Shown here: in pieces, positions 9,909 through 21,582 of the stretch
Numbering within the stretch: position 1 is the first letter of the stretch
Layout: each line of letters opens with the position of its first letter
NCBI GenBank assembly: GCA_033558025.1
Contig: JAUCEF010000014.1
Span: forward strand, 4,030,001-4,094,000
Length of the DNA: 64,000 bases
Reading direction: 5' to 3'
From: Phytophthora sp. 'mugwort'
Taxonomy: Eukaryota; Oomycota; Peronosporomycetes; Peronosporales; Peronosporaceae
The notes under the pieces: generated by a model
What the model saw: only the letters and a program-made list of their open reading frames with translations
What the model was told of the DNA's origin: nothing
The model's database searches: none
Made by a program: the position numbers and the translations under genes

Positions 9909-12900
9909 CGCAAGTCTCCGCTTAAACGCCATATTTTTTAGGGGGTTGGGCATTACTAAAGGAATGGAGCATAATCTCAGGTTTTACAGTAGATTAGACG
10001 TAGCCGGAAGTGTCGTCTCGCGGGAAACAGATATGTATGCACATACCAGTTTGCAATGAGACATAGAAGGCTCACAATTCCTATTATTTATTACGTTGCG
10101 TGCTTCACTCCCATCAAACGTCCCCATGATGTTCCATGCTTGGGACGCAGTCACGCCGACACTATTGGAGTTGTTGGAAGCATCCGGGGATCACTAGTTT
10201 AGAAATCTCCGGCTCGGGAGTAGTCACCATAACCGCAACAAATACAAATATTAGTTTAGAAACGATGCAAGCCAACAACTCAGAGAAAGTATATTTGCAT
10301 TTATGTGATACCTGCGCTAATCATAGTCTATACCGTATTGGTCCCACAATTCCGGATTAGGCGGGATAGATGTATATGTTCTTTGATAGCCTCAAAATTA
10401 TTGTATTAACTAAAAACAAGTAGATCAGCGCCTGATATGGGCGAGGAGGACAAATTGTTATCCCTTTTGCTGATTTTAGACGGAAGGTTAAGACATCAAC
10501 AAATTAAATATGCAATTTGATATCCTCAAAATCACAATTTAGCAGAAAACGAGCTTGTCCGAGATCAGCGGGAACTATGAAAGCTGATGCAAATTTGGTC
10601 TTTTACCTTTTCTTCTTGATTATCGAGAATACTGAATGGGGTCGTAAGCATATATTTATAATGCCTTCTGCCAAAACACCCTCCATTTTATCGTCCTATG
10701 TTGGAGGAGGGCTGCGCTAAATTTTCCCCTACCCATATCCAACAAATTAATGAAGTGCACAAATCTGACGAAAACTCGCCATTTTCTTAGTATGCAAATG
10801 GGCAACGTTTTTTTTGTGCGCCTGATTCCTCTGACAGCTAACAGATGGCGCTGTTCCAATCCCTGTAGGGAGTGCTGAGTAAAGGCCAGCGATAGACACA
10901 GTTTTGATCATCAATAGATAGGAAGGTATGACAACCAGTAGACACCCGGCTTTGCTATCAGTGAACCCGGGGGCTAGATTTGATATGGGCGTAGACGTCG
11001 TGGCTTGACCCCGGACTTGAAGCGAGCGTGTCAATCAGATACACTTAAGCATGACGCTGGGGAAGGGCGCTGCTGTCCCTTCTCCTCCTGCTGTTAGCGA
11101 CACCCCCCGTCGCGGAAGTTCCACGTCTCTACCGGTAGCACAGCTGAGATTGCCGGGAACATGGAATGAATGAACGCGAAATGCCCCCCCCCCCCTAACA
11201 GCTACGGCACCTACTAATGCATCACTAATACTACTCTGTTTGTTGCTTTTGATGGCTCAACAGCTCCACCTACCATCCGTTGCAGTATTTAAACGCTCAT
11301 CCTCAGATAGCATTAGAGCGGGTACCGAGCAGGCCATCATCGCAGTTAGCAGGGTTGCTAGCACCGCAGAACATTTCGTAACCCAACAGCACACAGTTGA
11401 AGCTGTCAACCTGCGCCTCCAAGTTAGCGACGTTGGGGCTAATGCTATACCTCCTTGATCCCGTCGATACTCGAAGAGTAGAGACAGTATCCTTGGCAAG
11501 TTCCCTTATCAGTTGACCAAGATGAGTGGATACATCGCATTCAACTTCGGCTTGTTTCTCTGGGCTTACCTGACGTGCGCTCTCAGTGCGATCCGATGCT
11601 TCTCTATGAATGCTTGGATCCATCTCGTCGTTACCTTTGATGCCAGTAAAACGCCGTTGTCATCTGTCGTTTCGGTGTTGAATGTGCCTCCCGGCATGCG
11701 GAATTGGCGAAGTGCGACGCCCTCCGAGCGAGTTGTCGCATGCTCTGGTGTGCGGTTACAGGAGATGTATTTCACACGTTGTGCAGCTCACTAAACGAAG
11801 CCAGAAAAGAGAGTTGTTAGAGACTGGCGTAATAACTGGAGCTTGCGACATTCGTCGCGTACGTTAAGAAGCAATGGCTTATCGACCTATTCGAGTAGTG
11901 GCAGTGCTTTCGCACTGTACGGGGGGTTCGAACAACGAACAACGCCGTGTAGCAGTTCAACAGAGCATTGAAAGGGATCACACTCTCTACTGACGTCTCA
12001 AGATGGACATCCTCCTCGCATGAATGTCCGCCTTCTGCATGCTCGAATCCATCCATGGACGCCAGTTCGCCACCCAAACTGCGTCAACACGTCACTCAGG
12101 CGATGGATCAACGGATCGCGCCGCCAAGGCACTGGTTTTGAGCACTAGTTTTGAGCACGGACCAGCGCGCACCAACGCTTCTTCTTATTAAGCGAACTAT
12201 GTCAAAGCGATGACGTTGTTCCCGTCTTTCAACTGCATGCGTTCGTGTCTACAATCCCGATACTAAGCGGACACACGAGGCGCTACCTGTGACGGCACAA
12301 ATGATCTTCAGGGCCGAATGGGACGGAAGGGAATGCCACCGGGGGCTGCGCTGTCGATGCGAAGACTGGATGTTGTCCTTGCTTGTTCAACGCAAGGCAT
12401 GCAGCTTGTGCACTCGTTGCTGGTCATACGCGGAAGAACTCACGAAATTGGCGGGAGAGGTACATTGGTCCGAGACGCCAGCAGGGAGAAGCAAACCATG
12501 GTGTGGGCATACCGATGGCCAACAGGCATCCTGCACAAAGAGCGCTAAAAGTAATTAAACAATGGTCAATACACGCTTTTGGAAGCTGTGCTCGTATTGA
12601 CCTGGCCGCTTTCTGTGCTTAGACACACCTCCACGACGATAGTGCACTAAGCCCGTTGTGGAAGCTGTGCTTCTTCCGGTTAGAGAGAGAACTTCTCGTG
12701 CAGCGACACCGATGCGAACCCCGCCATCCTCGTGCGCGACGCCATCCTTTTCGCGATCCCATCGTCCACCCTGGCGCCATCATCGCTTGCGATACCATCG
12801 CCAAGCCGGCCGCCATCCTCGTGCGCAGCGTCATCGTCAGCCGTCTACGTGCGCAGCGGCGCCTTCGTGCAGCAGGGGGGGGGCATCCTCATAAGCGGCG

Positions 12901-13077
12901 CCACCGTTATGCCCGGCATCGCCGTTATGCGGGGTGCCTTCCCAGGCCGCCGCGTACGATGAATATCCGACAGTACTTAACGGGGAATCATACATACTTT
13001 AAGCCAGACGGTGCAAATCTTCCGATAATGAGCCAAATATACAGAATTCAAGTACGTCGGATAAATGAGGTGTTATG
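9909..13077. other. Long stretch without a supportable gene
   Basis: Open frames up to 140 codons occur on both strands (for example 11,303-11,623 minus and 12,656-13,078 plus), but they overlap one another antisense and show no domain I know. The part 12,700-12,960 is GC-rich with partial internal repeats (GCCATCCTCGTGCGC occurs at about 12,722 and 12,811). The region directly precedes the gypsy pol at 13,078, so its last kilobase may be decayed gag and 5' LTR; neither could be confirmed. Confidence 0.3.
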
Positions 13078-13535
13078 ATTGAGCCAATGATTTTGAATTT
13101 GAGCCCAAGTCTACTGCTGAGACAGCGTGTGTATTTGAGCAAAACGACGAGGCAGAAGCAGCTGCACGGCTGTTCTACCAAGACTACAACAGTGATGGTG
13201 AATGGGCCGACGCGGATATCGACTCTGCCAAGGACAACTCAAGCGCAGCTGTCAGAAATTTACGCCAGTCGGGTTTGCAAATAGAAGTGCAGCTGCGCCA
13301 TCCGTTGAGCAAGAAGCCGTACGCAGCGCTGTTAGACACAGGCAGTATAGCATCTATAATTGCCCAAGAAGCTGTTTCATGGATTAGTGTGAGTTACAAA
13401 GAGAAGATGCAGTACAGTACAGCAGATAATACCTTTGCCGTTACCCAAAAGGATCCGTGGCGCTGTAAATTGCATTGCCGGATTTCACACCAACCCGTAC
13501 CTGCACGCAGAAATTCGAGGTTGCTTACGAACTAG
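13078..13535 (+). pseudogene. Gypsy aspartic protease with acidic linker
   Basis: One frame is open for about 150 codons. An acidic linker rich in Asp/Glu (YQDYNSDGEWADADIDSAKD) leads into a retropepsin core with the active-site motif ALLDTGSIASII at about 13,324-13,360. The second conserved protease element, VILGNDFLKQL, is in a different frame at about 13,538-13,575, so a frameshift separates the two halves. The open frame begins just after a TGA at 13,075, with no convincing start of its own, as expected for an internal part of a polyprotein. Confidence 0.75.
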
Positions 13536-13959
13536 TCTATCCAGTGATTTTGGGAAATGACTTTCTTAAGCAGCTGCGGCTCGTGCTCATACGTCAAGAA
13601 CCCAACTACGAGATGGAGCGAGAGATGAAACTTATTCACGACCGATGCGACCTACGTTTGTAGCATGAAGATGCACGAATGTTGCGAAACCTTGACTTGC
13701 ATGGAAACGAAGTCAAGTTAGAAGAATTGATTTTAAAGGAAACCCTTACAAGTTAACAATGTGAGGCTGGCGAACGTGCTGACTAAGTTTCGCGTCATCA
13801 TGGCGGGAAGAATCTGGACAATGAAGATGGAGCCTTATAAGTTGCCAGTGCGGAGTGATATACCAACACACGCCCAGCTGCTGTCCCAAAGTGCTACCAC
13901 GAAGCCACGTACAAAGAAATTAGCCGGCTTGTGCATCTCGGCGCACTTGATCCGGACAG

Positions 13960-15031
13960 GGATCACCATGGGCATCGCCCATGTTTGTAATCCCAAAGAA
14001 AGATGGTTACATTCGCCTCATTTCTAAATTTTGTTGACCGAACAAACACTTGATTCGACGTTATTATTCGCTTCCCAAGATTTTGGATTTAATACGCGAA
14101 CTGCCCCAACCAGGGCTTTCACTGCATTGGATCTTGTATGGGATATTATATCCGGGTCTTCGCGATGGAAAGTCCCAAGTACGCTGCGATCGTGTTGCGG
14201 TGGGGCAAGTGTCACTATATCCTTTACACAAGGGAATTTTCACGGCCCAGATAAATTTCAAGCAGTAATGAACCAGATCCTTACCGTTTGTAAGAGTATA
14301 TTTACACAATGCATTGGTTATCTCCTCCACCTTCGAAGAATACCTGGGACATATTCGAGCGGTGTTTTTAAAAATGAGAGATGCGTGTGATCATCCATCC
14401 TAAGAAAAGCAAGTTTGTATGCGGGCGGTTGACTACTTGGGCTATCACATCTCAAGCGATGGGATTGAGGCAATGAAGAACAAGGTAATTGTGAATATGG
14501 CAAGACCACGTAATAAGCATGAAGCGCGCAAATTGATTGAACTAGTGACTATTATCACGACATGTGGCCCAAACGTGCTGAGATCCTGGCTCCATTAGCT
14601 GAGTTGACTTCGCCAAAGCAAAGTTTTCGCTGGACACAAATGGAAGAAAAGTGCGTTTTAACACATGAAGACTGTGGTACAAGATAAAGTGAAGCTCATG
14701 TACCCAGATTTGATAAACACTTTGACATCCATACGGATGCGTCCGATTTGCAATTCGGGAGGGGGGATACTGTCCCAAGAAGTCAAGTCACTTGCCTTCT
14801 GGCCGTGGAAATTCACCAATCCGAGTGTATACTGATCATAAGAATCTAACGTATGCCCACTTCGAAAATGCACGATCGCTTCGCTTGCGGCTAGAAATCA
14901 AGGAGTACGGTCCAGATATCGTGTACGTTCGGGGTGAAGATAATGTGCCGGCTGATGCTTTGTGGCGTCTGCCAATAATTGATACCTTCGTAGTATATGA
15001 ACTCGATGGACCCAAGGAAGAGTTGATTTAA
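13960..15031 (+). pseudogene. Gypsy reverse transcriptase and RNase H remnants
   Basis: Reverse transcriptase pieces in changing frames include a fragment of the PKKDGSxR element (PKERWLHSP, about 14,000), FTALDL with the first catalytic Asp (about 14,120), and the C-terminal YLGYHISSDGIEAMKNKV (about 14,430). The YxDD box was not seen. RNase H follows: FDIHTDASDLQFGGG at about 14,715-14,760, then a clean 80-codon frame 14,792-15,031 with VYTDHKNLTY and EYGPDIVYVRGEDNVPADAL, the C-terminal end of gypsy RNase H. At least three frameshifts lie in this interval. Confidence 0.8.
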
Positions 15032-15117
15032 GTCGCCGACATCTACCCACTTGATCTCGACTCGATTGACACGGTACAAAAACGAGAGCTGAGAAAAAAC
15101 AGCTGGATAGAAAGGAA

Positions 15118-15890
15118 GTGAGTGGTCATCAACTGTATATGTTGCCAAAAACACAGCGTATTGTTGTGCCCAAGTCGATACAAGAAAAAATTATGCAAAG
15201 CTATCACGAGTGGCTCATTCACCCAGGTAAGAACGCAGTGTACCAGACAGTGAAAACCGCACTATATTGGCATGAAATGGAACGGGACATTTCCACGTGG
15301 GTCAAAGGTTGTAGTACTGGTGCAACATGAGCCGCGCTATGGGAAACTACCAATGAAAACGGCGATAGCATACCCATGGGTTGAGGTTGCTGTGGATTCG
15401 CTTTCGCCATTTCAAGACAAATGGTGCGCGCTCACCATTACCGACACGAGCACGAGACTCACAGAGATGTTGCCACTAATGAGGGCACAAGTCAGGCGTC
15501 CGCGCAAGTGATGGGCCGATATTGGTTCAATGATTATCCGAGGCCTCAACGTTGCATTTATGACCAGGGTCCAGAATTCGGAGCGGAGTTCCGTGAGCTG
15601 CTGGAAAGCTACGGCGTAACCAGTAAACCGGCTACGGTCTAGAACCCGCAAGCAAATGCTATCGTCAAGCGTGCACACTATACCATCAACAGCAAATTAC
15701 GAACCAAGAGCTTCGAGTCCATGGACGAGTGGGACCTGATGACACAGGTTACGTTAGCTTACGAGCAACGTACCACTGGCGTTAGGATGTTCTTTGCGCA
15801 AGCGGCGGTTGGGAGAGACATGTTGTTTGATATGACACATACAACCGACTGGCATATGCAACCCGAACGCATAACACGAATGTGAAATGC
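15118..15890 (+). pseudogene. Gypsy integrase, catalytic Glu replaced by Lys
   Basis: The zinc-binding part (15,118-15,330) has the H-H spacing of the HHCC domain: SYHEWLIHPGKNAVYQTVK. The core follows in two further frames, with VAVDSLSPF around the first Asp and CIYDQGPEFGAEF around the second. The motif carrying the third acidic residue reads NPQANAIVKRAH (about 15,648-15,683); related elements have Glu where this copy has Lys (codon AAG). A stop precedes this motif. The integrase is therefore doubly dead. Remnants of the post-integrase region (WGPYQVVAVYNND) continue to about 16,100. Confidence 0.8.
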
Positions 15891-16269
15891 AACAAATCAA
15901 GATAGCGAATATGAAAGAAAACGCAAGACGGGTAGACCACTAGTGCCAGCCTGACGACCAGGTGCTCGTTTTGGCGTACAAAAAGATCACAAACCGAAGC
16001 TCAATTCAGCCTGGGGGCCATATCAAGTGGTGGCTGTGTACAACAATGACACAACCTTGGACGACACATGAAAGTGCTCCATATTCGATGTGTGAAACCA
16101 GCCCCAGCAAAGTTGGGGGGGGGGGGTAGTGTCACAAAGACATTGGTTTAATTTGGTCTATAGGAGGCTTAGTGGCGTCTGGTCTCACATTATCCCTGTC
16201 TACATAAGAGAATTTGAGAAAGGTCAGAGCCTGTGAGATAACTGACATAATTCATCCTACCATTGGGTG

Positions 16270-17504
16270 CTCGCGAGAACCTTTTGACACCTGATGGTGG
16301 CCGATTGAGCGTGTCTGACGAACTTGAGTTCACGCTGCTGGAGATGGTTGAGATGCGGCGTAGTGCTGGATCCCGCGTAACGCGGAACACGATTGCCCAT
16401 GGGGCTACTAGGTGGGCCGCTTGACACACTGGGACAGCATTACAAGTCTCGAACTGGTGGCTTCAGATCTTCTTAGAGCGGGACAATCTTGTTCTGCGTC
16501 GGGCAACTATCGAAATATATAAGCTAACGATGGGCCTGACGTGGATGGGGCTGATCGTGGAGCGTGGTGTAAAGTTCATCGAGCGTGCGATAGTTTATCA
16601 AGCTGTACAACATTCAGCACTTCGAGCATCAATGATATGGATGAGACTGATGTGTTCCTTGACCACAATTGCAACACGACGAACGAATTCCGTGGGGCCA
16701 AGGGCGTTAAACGTGAAGTCGTTCGGCTTTTAGAAGAAAAAAAGTGTTACCGCTGTCTTTGTGGCTTCTGTTTCGGGGCGTAATTGAAGCCCTCATGACG
16801 AAGTGGTCGGCGACGTTGATCCAAATTGTAGACGGGGGGGTGTAGTGATGATGAATTGTGGAAACTCGTGGATGACGTCGGAGTGGTTTGTCAAGGGGTT
16901 GACTACTACTTTCCATAGTTGAGCGAAACATCGTTCTGCTCGTCGTTGACTGTGCCCGGAACCATATTCCAAGAAGTCGAAGACACACTTGCATGCTGAG
17001 GTATTTTGCTCTGTGCGATCCCTGGTGGCATGACGGTTTTTTTATAATCAGCTGACTACGCGTGGTCAATGCCCCTCAAGGATAGCATCATGACGAGCAT
17101 CGACGAGTGGGAGCTAAGTGGTGACTTCAAGTATACCAGGGGTGGCAGCGTGAGCGTTCCTCGAGACGAGGTAATCCGCAAGCCATGTCAAACGGGACGA
17201 TCGTGACGAGGTTTTGACGCTGCTTTCTCAGATCGAATGATCAGCTGTCGATGACGACTCATCCGTGTACGGGAAAGATTTCGCGGAATTGCTTGTTAAG
17301 CACCGCGCTTCGGCTGCAATCTCCAACGAAACCAGCGGAGTGGTATCAAGCAGCAGTGACTCCGACGATAGCGAGGCTTCTGTCGACACGATTGCCGAGA
17401 TCGATATGCTCGAAGCACACGAGAACAAGGAATTCCTAACTCTCATTGATAATTTGACACCCAATCCCTTTAATAGTGCCCCTCCTCAAAAAGTCCCCAT
17501 GTAA
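16270..17504 (+). pseudogene. Pogo/Tigger-like DDE_1 transposase
   Basis: Reading through several frames on the plus strand gives the domain order of a CENP-B-type transposase. At about 16,300-16,410 there is an HTH (GRLSVSDELEFTLLEMVEMR and VTRNTIAHGATRWA). At about 16,640 comes MDETDVFLDHN with the first catalytic Asp, then NTTNEFRGAKGV. At about 16,920-17,000 LVVDCARNHISKKSK holds the second Asp. At about 17,005-17,150 there is IPGGMTVFL, SADYAWSMPLKDSIM and FKYTRGG. A Ser/Asp-rich C-terminal tail ends at 17,504. Stops and frame changes throughout make it a pseudogene. The inverted copies of ATAGTGCCCC at 17,473 and 17,512 could be remnants of the element end. Confidence 0.75.
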
Positions 17505-18713
17505 GACTAACATAGTGCCCCACGGGGTAGTACTGCCTTTGTATTCCCTTCATTATGTCGCTGAAACGAGCCTCTCTCCGCTGTTCGCGCTGATTCTTTT
17601 ATTTCATCAACTCGAAAAAATTGGCGAACTGCGAAAATAAAACTTGACCATTTTTCGGCAGCGTTCGTGCTAAGATCCATTCGACAAATAGCGGATATTG
17701 CGAGTTTTGCAGTGAGGCTTGGTCTCCTTCGCCTGACAATGAAAACCGACTGATCGTGACCCATCTGGACTTCGACCCTATATTAGCATCTCCTCGCTTC
17801 GACGCTTGGTTTCGTGATCATCGGCGTTGCTCCCAGAGGAACGTTGTGCGTATTTGCGGGCTATTTCGAATGCATGCATCACCCAGCCTTCTCCACGGAC
17901 GTGAGCACTCTTTTGAAAAAAACAGATGGGCTTGCTGCTACTGTATCTAGCATCGCCTGGGGAGCCCGAAAGATGCTGAGCTGGCACCAGGCAAGTCAAA
18001 GTCTTACGCGGTTGGTATCATTCACAAGTACTGAGGCATATTTGCGGGCAAGCAGACGTCTACATTAGCTGTTGATGGCGAAGTAGAGTGTAGTTGGGGT
18101 GTGAGGGCCGCGTTCGCCATGGGTGACATAGCTCATCCATGAAGCTCGCTTGCATTTCCCGGTACGAGGCAATTTCACAAGTGAATGGTTCACTGCACTA
18201 AATGGTTCAGCAAGATTTATCGAATTTGAAAGGGTATGCAGATCAGCGGGCTTGCTCCCAAAACCCGCAATCTAGGGACAGGTCCGGGGATTTACGAGGT
18301 CATTTATCCACAGACACCGAAGGAGAAACCAGGGCCTAACCTGTCCCTAATTGCCTAGCGTTAAAAGTTACGCAGCGATGTTTATTGGGATTAATTATCG
18401 TCGACGACCGCAATACATCAAATATTTCTATAATTATCCTGTTTACTGACTCACTTACAGTCAAGGGTGTACCGGCTTTGTTGTCAAGCGTGTTTGCACA
18501 TATCGTACGCTTTACGTATTTATATTTATTTTAACTCAATTTATTGGGTTTAAACGTCTGTGACTTAGCGCGACAAGTTGTCAAAGCCGATTGGCAAAAT
18601 TGGGCAGTAGAGACCAGTACCCTGAAATATTTATGTAGTGAAAGCTCAGCGAAATGGTAAGTCTTCACCCCCCATATTTTTACCTCCTTTCCAATACGGA
18701 ATCTCTTACAACT
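17505..18713. other. No recognisable gene
   Basis: Short antisense pairs of frames (17,507-17,764 minus; 17,814-18,068 plus) without recognisable domains. From about 18,370 the sequence turns AT-rich towards the 3' side of the ankyrin pseudogene. Confidence 0.3.
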
Positions 18714-20664
18714 TACGTTTGCGCGGGTTGCCGTAGTGATCTTCGTACCATTTTGCCACCTCAGGTTGGTTGTTGCCACATCCAACGTAGAAAACGCTTT
18801 GATTGCTACATATATCCGAGACCGTACTCATAAAATCCAGAATGCCAATTAAAAAAAATGTAACCATTGCGAGCTGCACGGACAGCAAACGATGGCTTGA
18901 GTTGCTGATCCAAGTGACAATATAACCACTTGACAGTCTCTGTATGGCCTTCTGCCACCGCGTTTTCAATCGCCTTATTACTCCACTCCAGCTTGTAATT
19001 CGCGTCCAGGAACCTCATAATCTTCAAGTGACCACGTGCCGCTGCATTACTCATTGCAGTTATCGTACAGCCTTCACGACGATTCATGCAGCCACTTTAA
19101 CACTTCAAAATGTCCACCACTCGCCGCAGAATTCATCGCTGCTTTAGTGCACCCTTCCATCGATTAGTATGCAGCCATTTGATCACCTCCAGGTGTTTTT
19201 TCCCCGCAGCATTGTCCATGGCCTTCTTGGTACACCCCTCTCGACGATTTTCATGCAAAAGCTTCACAACCCCCAGCTCCCCATACATTGCTGCTTGGTC
19301 CATTGTATCCTTGGACCAGTTCCCCTTGCCTATGGCGTGCAACCATTTTAGTGTCTCGAGTTCACCAGTGTACGCGGCATGGTCTACTAAATATCTAGGC
19401 AGCTCTTGGTCAAGATGTTCGTGCAACCATTTTACAACTTCCATGTGTATATTTTTTTCTGTACCGCTTTTCCATAGCTCGTGGAGTGCATCCCTCATCT
19501 CGGTTAGCGTGCAGCCATTTCAACACATCCAAGTGACCATGGCGTGCTCCTGAATCCATTATGTCAGTCGTGCATCTTTCCGTCCTGTTGTCGTGTAGCC
19601 ATTGCAGTACCTCCAAATGTCCATTCTCCGCTGCCATGTCCATTGCCTTGGACGTGCATCCTTCTGGTGACGGTTGTAGTGCAACCATTGCACAATCTCT
19701 AAATAACCTTTCTTGGCTGCATTGTTCTTTGCACTACTACTGCAACCGTCTGAGCAATTATTATGCAAAAAAAATCACGACTTCAAGGTGCCCATTTGCC
19801 GCTGCAACGTCTATTAATAGCAAGTCTGCCGAGAATAACTTAGGGTAGTGAGTGTGTAGCCATTGCAATACTTCCAGTTGCCCTTTCACAACAGATACAG
19901 TCACCACCTCTGGGGACAAAATCCAGCACTTGGTTTCATGGATCCACTGCATCATCTCGAGATTCGACTGCCGTAAATATAGTCGACTTGAATTGCACTG
20001 GTTTCAATTTGTATAACATTTTGGCAACGTCCACATCCCCCCCCCCCCCCCCCCTCCCGCCTTGACTGCTTCACACAATCCTTCTACCACCGAATTTCGC
20101 TCCATTTCGTATGTTTCGTCAGCCATTCAATTAGGTCGACGTGACCTCCTTAAGCAGCGTAGACCAGACTCCGCACATTATGAGGAAACAACTTCACTAT
20201 CCAGCGCACGACATTGTTCTGCCCTTTTCTTGAGGCGCTCTTGAAAATCGCGTCCTCGTCGTCGTTTCGAGTGAAACAACTTGAGCGTCGACGGTTTGAG
20301 CATATGTAACCATTTCAGTATTGGCAGCTGCGCCATTTCAGCAATGGAAGCGACAGCGGAGGGGGCCCGAGCCCCGGGGTATCGCTTGTAGAGCTCCTTC
20401 ATCGCATCCAACTCGCCTTCTCCCAACGTCATTCGGTGTGGAACCCATACCATTGCCCTTCGGTACTGACGCAATTTCTCGTGATGCACGCATATGCAAA
20501 CTTTCGCCCACAGTGTGAAGTACTCGAGCAAACAGATGCGTTTTCCCTTGCTCGATGACATTCACTAGGGCATTTCTCAAGATATTCTCCGTGAACTCTT
20601 GGATGAGATGCACGACATGAGGAAGGGCGTCCAACCTGGAGCAGTGTCGACAAACAAAGGCCAC
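18714..20664 (-). pseudogene. Ankyrin-repeat protein, broken by several frameshifts
   Basis: On the minus strand at least ten degenerate ankyrin-type units can be followed, each with a core like AAxxGHLEVLQWLHxNR (for example AAENGHLEVLQWLHDNR and AAGKKHLEVIKWLHTNR). The N-terminal part (20,664-20,500) reads VAFVCRHCSRLDALPHVVHL, then shifts frame. The C-terminus is NQPEVAKWYEDHYGNPRKRK before a stop at 18,714. At least six frame changes are needed; three fall exactly in A/T homopolymers (18,849-18,856, about 19,447-19,453 and 19,763-19,770) and one stretch contains a 15-base poly-C at about 20,039. The family, ankyrin proteins with WLH repeats, is abundant in Phytophthora and usually of unknown function. 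No ATG is left at the natural start. Confidence 0.8.
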
Positions 20665-21561
20665 GCTCGTGAGAAATAAAATGCTATTTGGTCTCCGCCA
20701 TCTCTCTGTTCACGTCTTTGAAAAAATCACAAAGAAGAATCACATAGCGTTGTTAACCTTGACGGACGGAACACGACCTAGCACGATCTACGCACCATCA
20801 TGGGAACCACCATTTCACATGCGTTTGAGAAGTTATGTCGTCCTTAACCGAAACAAGGTCACAACGCTGCGCACGTAGCCATCTTCACACAAGCAAGTGG
20901 TGCTCTCATTCGTCGCTACTAGGAGAGCTAGGAGTGCAGATTTACCAGACCAGCGATGTCGACCATCAGAAGCGAACCGTACTTCAGCAACAAGCTCCAA
21001 AGAGTCTTCGAGCTTGCTGCTGAAGTACAATTCGATTGGATCAAGACCGGCGCGCAATTCCTTATACGGGCAAGTTTCGTCGTGGTTTGTCGCATTATAT
21101 CACTCCCCACGGAGAATGCGCTGAGTTGAGTTTCTCCATTATGCGCAGCGATTGCAGCACAATTTGTACGCACCCGATGCATTGCGCTATTACCACTCAC
21201 CACACGGCAACCTTATTGTCCGCATCGCCCGGACCGTGCTTTACTTGGGCAAGAGCTCGATTATGCCGACACCCGGGATGTCAAAGCAACCCATTAGCAC
21301 CAGCTGCGCGACTTCGACTCGTCATCAATGAGAGCTTCACTCTCGGATTCAGCTCGACGGTCATGCCCGATAGCGTTGTTGAAGTGCTCATTCGTTTCAG
21401 TTAATAACCTGTTATGTCGAAACTATCTGTTATTTTGCAAAATCAAACAATGATTTAGCAATCGATTTGTGTTCACTTGTCTTTACTAACGATTCGTAAT
21501 CAGCTATAACATATTAGCTGTCGAAGGTCAGTTACGAACTCTATTCAACCTTTGAGAACAC
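20665..21561. other. Intergenic region upstream of the Ubl gene
   Basis: It holds a 122-codon plus-strand frame (21,036-21,404), partly antisense to other short frames, that I do not recognise. Nothing else supportable was seen up to the initiator at 21,562. Confidence 0.3.
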
Positions 21562-21569
21562 TTCACTCC
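21562..21569 (+). promoter_or_regulatory. Oomycete-type initiator (Inr)
   Basis: TTCACTCC matches the oomycete initiator consensus YTCAYTYY at all eight positions. With A21565 as start of transcription the 5' leader would be only 18 nt before the ATG at 21,583, short but normal for oomycete genes. Confidence 0.45.
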
Positions 21570-21582
21570 GTCTTTCGCAGAA

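Larger units (their letters stand above)
13078..16139 (+). mobile_element. Degenerate Ty3/gypsy retrotransposon, pol in full order
   Basis: The order protease, reverse transcriptase, RNase H, integrase is that of the Ty3/gypsy (Metaviridae-type) class, since integrase lies downstream of RNase H. All parts are on the plus strand but in different frames with many stops, so the copy is dead. A poly-G run of about 12 at 16,116-16,127 may be the polypurine tract, followed by TGTCACAAAGACATTGG, which could be the start of the 3' LTR; only about 100 bp is left before an unrelated transposase begins. Neither the 5' LTR nor the primer-binding site was recognised. Confidence 0.85.

Noticed and set aside
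12656..13078. 140-codon GC-rich frame with Pro/Arg bias
   Set aside because: Three overlapping frames are open at once because of GC-rich partial repeats; no domain.
16707..17069. 120-codon minus-strand frame
   Set aside because: It is antisense to the transposase pseudogene; its resemblance to the peptide at 9,434-9,622 comes from antisense reading of the same transposase DNA.
17265..17504. Independent small Ser/Asp-rich gene
   Set aside because: It is the C-terminal tail of the pogo-type transposase pseudogene directly upstream.
20039..20056. Poly-C run as a regulatory element
   Set aside because: It lies inside a pseudogene and is more likely slippage or a sequencing artefact.
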